Source: Candidatus Devosia phytovorans
GTDB taxonomy: Bacteria; Pseudomonadota; Alphaproteobacteria; Rhizobiales; Devosiaceae
Reading direction: 5' to 3'
NCBI GenBank assembly: GCA_029202405.1
Contig: CP119312.1
Coordinates: forward strand, 129,001 to 193,000
Length of the DNA stretch: 64,000 nt
The stretch's first letter is position 1. Each line of letters opens with the position of its first letter. The notes under the pieces are model-generated. The model saw only the letters and a list, made by a program, of their open reading frames with translations. It was not told the origin of the DNA and did not search any database. A program made the position numbers and the translations under genes. Below, piece by piece: positions 59,359 through 64,000 of this stretch.

Positions 59359-60846
59359 CTAGGCGGCGTCGCTGATCAGCTCTTCGGCCAGACCATATTC
59401 ATGCAGTTTACGATAGAGCGTCGAGCGACCGATCTTGAGGGCCCGGGCGACGCGCGACATGCGGCCACCGTGATGGGCGATGGCAAAGACGATGGCGGCG
59501 CGTTCGATTTCGGCCAGGGCCGCGATCTCGCCCGTCGGGTCGAGAAAGCGGTCGGGCGCGGGGGTCGGCTCTTCGATCACGATGCGCTGACGGGCCGAGG
59601 CCGTGTCGATATGCACGGGTTCGGCCGGGACCGGCACAGAGCCGATGGCTTCGACGGTTTTGTCACGGCCGGCTGTCTGGGCATAGATCTGCGGGAAATC
59701 GACGCTTTCGAGGAAAGCACCGTCGGTCAGTACGATGGCGCGATAGACGGCGTTTTCGAGCTGGCGGATATTGCCCGGCCAGTCATAGGACATCAGCAGT
59801 TCCAGCGCCGGCGGGGAAATGCCGAGCACGCGCTTGCCGGCTTCGGCGGCGAAGCGGGCGATGAACATGGCGACGAGTTCGGCCACATCCTCCATGCGCT
59901 CGCGCAGCGGCGGCACATAGATGGGGAAGACGTTGAGGCGGTAGTAGAGATCCTCGCGGAATTCGCCGGTCTTGGCGAGATTGAGCAGGCGGCGGTTGGT
60001 GGCCGAGATGATCCGCACATTGACGCGTTCGGGCCTGGTTGCGCCAATCGGCTCGATCTCGCCTTCCTGCAGCACGCGCAGGAGTTTGACCTGGGTTTCG
60101 AGCGGAAGCTCGCCGACTTCATCAAGGAAAAGCGTGCCGTTGTGCGCTTCGGCGATCTTGCCGGTCTGGTCGGCATGGGCGCCGGTGAAAGCGCCCTTCT
60201 TGTGCCCGAAGAGTACGGATTCAACCAGGTTTGGCGGAATGGCGCCGCAGTTGATGGTGACGAAGGGCTTGCCGGCGCGGTCGCTGGCGCCCTGGATGAT
60301 GCGGGCGACGAGCTCCTTGCCGACGCCCGTCTCGCCTTCGATCAGCACAGGAATATTGGACTTGCCGGCCTTGCCACAAAGCGTCAGCACGCGGGCCATG
60401 GCGGGCGCTTTGGCGATCATGTCGGCACTGGTGAAGGTGCCGCTGCGGCGGGCGTGCTCGGCGCGGATCGTGGCTTCGAGCGCATCGAGCTTCATCGCAT
60501 TGCGCAGCGACATGACGAGGCGCTCGGGGGCGACGGGCTTGACGAAATAGTCGGCGGCGCCGTTGCGCATTGCCGAGATGACGGTTTCAAGCGAGGCATT
60601 GGCGGTCTGGATGATGACCGGCGTCGTCAGGCCCTCGCGGCGCATGGCATCCATCACGCCCATGCCATCGAGGTCGGGCATGACAAGATCGAGGATCATG
60701 GCGCCGATGTTGCGATCGTCGCGCAGGATAGCCAGTGCCTGTTCGCCACCGGTGGCGGTCAGCGGCTTGAAGCCGGCGCGATTGGCCACCTCGGCGGTCA
60801 AACGCAATTGTACCGGATCATCATCGACTACGAGAACGCGCGTCAT
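59359..60846 (-). CDS. Sigma-54-dependent response regulator (NtrC family)
   Basis: This protein of 495 residues has an N-terminal receiver (VLVVDDDPVQLRLT, phospho-Asp in MILDLVMPDLDG, Lys in YFVKPVAPERL), an AAA+ domain with Walker A GETGVGKELVA, the sigma-54-contacting loop KGAFTGAHADQTGKI, Walker B GTLFLDEVGELPL, the arginine finger region FREDLYYRLNVFPI and DWPGNIRQLENAV, and a C-terminal Fis helix-turn-helix (GGRMSRVARALKIGRSTLYRKL). ATG 60846 has GGAG upstream. No kinase is adjacent. It lies directly upstream of mrpA on the same strand (170-bp gap), but no sigma-54 site is visible there, so target genes are unknown. Confidence 0.95.
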   Translation of the reverse strand: MTRVLVVDDDPVQLRLTAEVANRAGFKPLTATGGEQALAILRDDRNIGAMILDLVMPDLDGMGVMDAMRREGLTTPVIIQTANASLETVISAMRNGAADYFVKPVAPERLVMSLRNAMKLDALEATIRAEHARRSGTFTSADMIAKAPAMARVLTLCGKAGKSNIPVLIEGETGVGKELVARIIQGASDRAGKPFVTINCGAIPPNLVESVLFGHKKGAFTGAHADQTGKIAEAHNGTLFLDEVGELPLETQVKLLRVLQEGEIEPIGATRPERVNVRIISATNRRLLNLAKTGEFREDLYYRLNVFPIYVPPLRERMEDVAELVAMFIARFAAEAGKRVLGISPPALELLMSYDWPGNIRQLENAVYRAIVLTDGAFLESVDFPQIYAQTAGRDKTVEAIGSVPVPAEPVHIDTASARQRIVIEEPTPAPDRFLDPTGEIAALAEIERAAIVFAIAHHGGRMSRVARALKIGRSTLYRKLHEYGLAEELISDAA

Positions 60847-61056
60847 CCAGGCTCCGTCTTCTTGCTGCGGCATCGAATCGTGTGCCGTTTTGGGAGAAGC
60901 ATGGGTGGAGGGTGTTAAGGGGCGATTAATCATGACCAATTTCATCGCGTCCCGCGCTTATCGGCCGGGCAGGGCGTCTTGCCCGTGCCGAGACTTCCAA
61001 TCAGCGCGGGCGCTGGTTAAGGTCCGCCCACTATTTGACCAGTCGGAGAGATCGCC

Positions 61057-62859
61057 ATGACCGCAGAAGCTCAAAAGGGCCACAACCAGTTCGGCAATCT
61101 GCCTGTGTGGGATCTCAGCGATCTCTATCCCGGCAAGGACAGCGCCGAGTTCAAGGCTGATCTGGAAAAGGCCAAGTCGCTCGCAGCCCAGTTCGAGGCC
61201 GACTACAAGGGCAAGCTGATCGCGCTGACAAAAGAAGGCAAGCTGGTCGAGGCGATCAAGGACAGTGAAGTGCTGGGGGATCTGACCGGCCGCATCGGCT
61301 CGTTCTCGTTCCTGCAATATGCGCAGAAGTCGACCGATCCGGATCGCGCCAAGTTCATGGGTGATACCAGTGAGGCGATCACCAATCTGTCGACCCGCGT
61401 GCTGTTCTTCGAACTGGAGCTGAACCGGATCGAGGATGCCGATCTTGAAGCCGCCTTCGAAAAGGATGCCGAGCTGGCGCGCTATCGCACCTGGTTTGCC
61501 GAATTGCGCAAGGCCAAGCCGCATCAGCTCGATGACAAGCTCGAAGAGCTGTTCCACGACAAGTCGGTGACCGCTTTTTCGGCCTGGAACCGGCTCTATG
61601 ACGAGACGCTGTCGAGCCTGCAATTCGAGGTCGATGGCGAGACGCTGACCCTTGAATCGACATTGCACCTGCTCAGCGAAAAGGACGAGAAGAAGCGCGA
61701 AAGCGCCTTCAAGGCGCTGGGCAAGGTGCTGAGCGACAATAGCCGCCTCTTCACCCACATCACAAATGTCCTCGCCAAGGACAAGGAAATCTCGGATCGC
61801 TGGCGCGGCTACGAGGATATCGCCGACAGCCGCCATATGGCCAATTCTGTCGAGCGCGAAGTGGTCGATGCGCTGCAGAAAGCCGTGCAGGAAGCCTATC
61901 CACGCCTGTCGCACCGCTATTACGCGATGAAGGCGAAATGGTTCGGCAAAGACAAGCTCAATGCCTGGGACCGCAATGCGCCGCTGCCGACTAGCGACGA
62001 GCGTATCTGGGACTGGGACAGTGCCAAGTCGACGGTGATGGAGGCCTATGGCAAGTTCTCGCCACAGCTGGCCGAGGTTGCCGCGCCCTTCTTTGACAGC
62101 GGCTGGATCGATGCCCCGACCTGCGACGGCAAGCTCTCGGGCGCCTTTGCGCATCCGACCGTGCCGAGCGCCCATCCCTATCTGATGCTCAACTATCTTG
62201 GCCGCTCGCGCGATATCATGACGCTCGCCCACGAACTGGGTCATGGTGTGCACCAGCGGCTGGCCGCCGCGCAGGGGCCGATCCTCGCCAATACGCCGCT
62301 GACCCTGGCCGAAACGGCGTCGGTCTTTGGCGAAATGCTGACCTTCCGGCATCTGCTCAACAACACCACCGACCCGAAGCAGCGCTTCGCGCTCCTGTCC
62401 TCCAAAGTGGAAGATATGCTCAATACCGTGGTGCGGCAGATTGCCTTCTACACCTTCGAGCGCAAAGTGCACACGGCGCGCCGCCAGGGCGAACTGCGGA
62501 CCGAGGAGATCAATGCCATCTGGCTGGAGGTGCAGAAGGAATCGCTGGGCGAAGCGATCATTGCCAACGAGGGCTATGACATCTTCTGGGCCTATATCCC
62601 GCACTTCATCCATTCGCCCTTCTACGTCTATGCCTATGCCTTCGGTGACTGCCTTGTGAACTCGCTTTATGCGCAGTATGAGAAGGCCAGCGAGGGCTTT
62701 GCAGAGCGCTATTTCGAGCTGCTCAAGGCTGGGGGAAGCAAGCACCATTCCGAACTGCTCAAGCCGTTCGGGCTGGACGCCAAGGATCCCCAATTCTGGT
62801 CGCTGGGCCTTTCCATGATCGAGGGGCTGATCGACGAGCTGGAAGCAACTTCGCCCTGA
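61057..62859 (+). CDS. pepF: Oligoendopeptidase F (M3 family)
   Basis: This 600-residue cytosolic zinc peptidase has the M3 HEXXH motif in TLAHELGHGVHQ (about residue 392), the third ligand glutamate in ETASVFGEMLTF, and the substrate-binding YIPHFIHSPFYVYAYAFGDCLV. It trims oligopeptides of about 7-20 residues and may process peptides taken up by the opp system. GGAGAGATCGCC precedes the ATG. Divergent from the sigma-54 regulator. Confidence 0.94.
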   Translation: MTAEAQKGHNQFGNLPVWDLSDLYPGKDSAEFKADLEKAKSLAAQFEADYKGKLIALTKEGKLVEAIKDSEVLGDLTGRIGSFSFLQYAQKSTDPDRAKFMGDTSEAITNLSTRVLFFELELNRIEDADLEAAFEKDAELARYRTWFAELRKAKPHQLDDKLEELFHDKSVTAFSAWNRLYDETLSSLQFEVDGETLTLESTLHLLSEKDEKKRESAFKALGKVLSDNSRLFTHITNVLAKDKEISDRWRGYEDIADSRHMANSVEREVVDALQKAVQEAYPRLSHRYYAMKAKWFGKDKLNAWDRNAPLPTSDERIWDWDSAKSTVMEAYGKFSPQLAEVAAPFFDSGWIDAPTCDGKLSGAFAHPTVPSAHPYLMLNYLGRSRDIMTLAHELGHGVHQRLAAAQGPILANTPLTLAETASVFGEMLTFRHLLNNTTDPKQRFALLSSKVEDMLNTVVRQIAFYTFERKVHTARRQGELRTEEINAIWLEVQKESLGEAIIANEGYDIFWAYIPHFIHSPFYVYAYAFGDCLVNSLYAQYEKASEGFAERYFELLKAGGSKHHSELLKPFGLDAKDPQFWSLGLSMIEGLIDELEATSP

Positions 62860-62919
62860 GTGCTTCCCGGGCCGACTTCGGCCCAACGACTTTTGGATGA
62901 CTGGACCAACGAGGACGAC

Positions 62920-63087
62920 ATGGCCACCAAGACCCGCCCCGAACACCATTCCGAACTGCAGGTGGAATCCCCGATGGACTATGCCCAGCACGAGGCGACC
63001 TACAACGGCTTCCTGACCGCAGTGAAGTGGGGGATCGGTTCGATGGCGGTCATAGCCGTCATCCTCTACTTCGTCATCAATCCATAA
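62920..63087 (+). CDS. aa3-type cytochrome c oxidase subunit IV
   Basis: This 55-residue protein is the small fourth subunit of bacterial aa3 oxidases. It has the family motif MDYAQHEATYNGFLTAVKWG, a single membrane helix (about 34-52) and ends VINP. It starts at ATG 62920 with an in-frame longer reading from 62860 considered less likely. It sits between pepF and pntA; its oxidase partners are elsewhere in the genome. Confidence 0.9.
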   Translation: MATKTRPEHHSELQVESPMDYAQHEATYNGFLTAVKWGIGSMAVIAVILYFVINP

Positions 63088-63150
63088 GTTCAGCGTTCAA
63101 GCAGGCATTCTAACCAAGCCTGCCCTCCGGCAGGCGGGCAGGAGACTTTC

Positions 63151-64000
63151 ATGAAAATTGCGATCGTCCGCGAGCGTTTCGAGGGAGAGAACCGCGTCGC
63201 GGCGACCCCCGAAACGGTGGGCAAGCTGATTGCGCTGGGCGCCAGCGTTTCGGTTGAAAAGGGTGCGGGCTTGGGCTCGCGCATTCTCGACAGCGAATAT
63301 GCGGCTGCAGGGGCGACGATCGCACCCAGCGCCGATGCGACGCTCAAGGGGGGCGAGGTCGTGCTGACCGTGCGCCGGCCCGCGGCAGCAACGCTGGGCG
63401 GCGTCGCCAAGGGTGCGCTGGTCATCGGTGCGCTCGACCCCTACGGCAATGACAAGGATGTGGCCGATCTCGCCAAAGCGGGTGTCGCTGCCTTCTCGAT
63501 GGAATTCATGCCGCGCATCACCCGTGCACAGGTGATGGATATCCTCTCCTCACAGGCAAACCTTGCCGGTTACCAGGGTGTCATCGAGGCGGCGGCGGAA
63601 TTTGACCGCGCGCTGCCGATGATGATGACTGCGGCCGGCACGGTGCGTCCCGCCAAGGCCTTCGTCATGGGTGCCGGCGTCGCCGGTCTCCAGGCCATCG
63701 CCACGGCCAAGCGTCTGGGTGCGGTGGTGTCGGCAACCGACGTGCGGCCGGCTGCCAAGGAACAGGTCGAGTCGCTCGGCGGCAAGTTCGTTGCCGTCGA
63801 GGACGAGGAATTCAAGCAGGCCGAAACCGCCGGTGGCTATGCCAAGCAGATGTCGGCCGAATACCAGGCCAAACAGGCCGAACTGACCGCCGCCCATATT
63901 GCCAAGCAGGATATCGTCATCACCACGGCGCTGATCCCGGGCCGTCCGGCACCGCGGCTGATCACCAAGGCCATGGTCGAGAGCATGGCGCCCGGTTCGG
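63151..64000 (+). CDS. pntA: NAD(P) transhydrogenase subunit alpha PntA, N-terminal fragment
   Basis: The first 283 codons are present; the gene runs past the right edge. The protein begins MKIAIVRERFEGENRVAATPE, the standard PntA opening, followed by QANLAGYQGVIEAAAEFDRALPMMMTAAG in outline and the NAD-binding GAGVAGLQAIATAKRLGAVV, then the TTALIPGRPAPRLI loop. It drives hydride transfer from NADH to NADP using the proton gradient. GGAGAC precedes the ATG. A hairpin lies in the 63-bp gap upstream (TGCCCTCCGGCAGGCGGGCA). Confidence 0.95.
   Translation, partial: MKIAIVRERFEGENRVAATPETVGKLIALGASVSVEKGAGLGSRILDSEYAAAGATIAPSADATLKGGEVVLTVRRPAAATLGGVAKGALVIGALDPYGNDKDVADLAKAGVAAFSMEFMPRITRAQVMDILSSQANLAGYQGVIEAAAEFDRALPMMMTAAGTVRPAKAFVMGAGVAGLQAIATAKRLGAVVSATDVRPAAKEQVESLGGKFVAVEDEEFKQAETAGGYAKQMSAEYQAKQAELTAAHIAKQDIVITTALIPGRPAPRLITKAMVESMAPGS

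Noticed and set aside
1..64000. CRISPR array, prophage, rRNA operon or insertion sequence
   Set aside because: No regularly spaced direct repeats, structural phage genes, rRNA sequence or transposase-like protein was seen on either strand.

Overview
The window is GC-rich, densely coded bacterial chromosome with one broken gene at each end. The gene set points to an alphaproteobacterium of the order Hyphomicrobiales: GapR, a pyruvate kinase-DUF1036 pair, the small aa3-oxidase subunit IV next to pntA, a fused MrpAB antiporter subunit and the alphaproteobacterial cysteine-free form of L36. A Devosia-like genome is my best guess, from general familiarity rather than any search. I see no rRNA, CRISPR array, prophage or complete insertion sequence. 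One unusual tRNA-Cys-like gene is present.

Layout. 1-5.4 kb: a DctB/DctD-type two-component system faces a tripartite tricarboxylate transporter (tctCBA). The gap between them holds a consensus sigma-54 promoter and two upstream palindromes, so the system most likely switches on the transporter. 5.4-14.8 kb: a HerA/FtsK-like ATPase, small secreted proteins, a YbbA/YbbP-type ABC exporter, and a GntR regulator with a Gfo/Idh/MocA oxidoreductase and an aldo/keto reductase. 14.9-22.4 kb: BrnTA toxin-antitoxin, an M16C peptidase, a ligase-associated exonuclease with an ATP-dependent DNA ligase and a small UVR-motif protein, YefM-YoeB toxin-antitoxin, and a MerR regulator. 22.4-31.2 kb: fatty-acid beta-oxidation (fadD divergent from fadE-fadB-fadA), with a 147-bp inverted-repeat element and ACGT-N2-CGT-type palindromes between them. 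A one-helix membrane peptide and a third toxin-antitoxin module follow; its antitoxin is an internal duplication.

31.2-36.7 kb: a complete oligopeptide ABC importer (oppABCDF) with an intercistronic terminator after oppA. 36.7-41.8 kb: housekeeping genes (receiver protein, rpmJ, SRPBCC protein, porin-like outer membrane protein, pyk, DUF1036, gapR) and a minimal flagellar-rod-like protein. 41.9-47 kb: a GT2-GtrA polyprenyl-phosphate sugar synthase divergent from a PIG-V-like membrane glycosyltransferase and a DUF7024-like protein, then dxs. 47.2-50.8 kb: an L,D-transpeptidase followed by a DUF882/MepK-type peptidase, the same order as ldtD-mepK in E. coli. 51-53 kb: a divergent SDR/AraC pair and the tRNA-Cys-like gene. 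53.1-60.8 kb: a full Mrp Na+/H+ antiporter operon (AB-C-D-E-F-G) preceded by a sigma-54-dependent response regulator. 61-64 kb: oligoendopeptidase F, cytochrome oxidase subunit IV and the start of pntA.

The most noteworthy signals are the sigma-54/enhancer architecture at tctC, the tRNA-Cys-like gene with an expanded T-arm and reduced D-loop, the tandem-duplicated antitoxin, and two unrelated toxin-antitoxin promoters whose -35/-10 regions are overlaid by palindromes with the same GTAC core.
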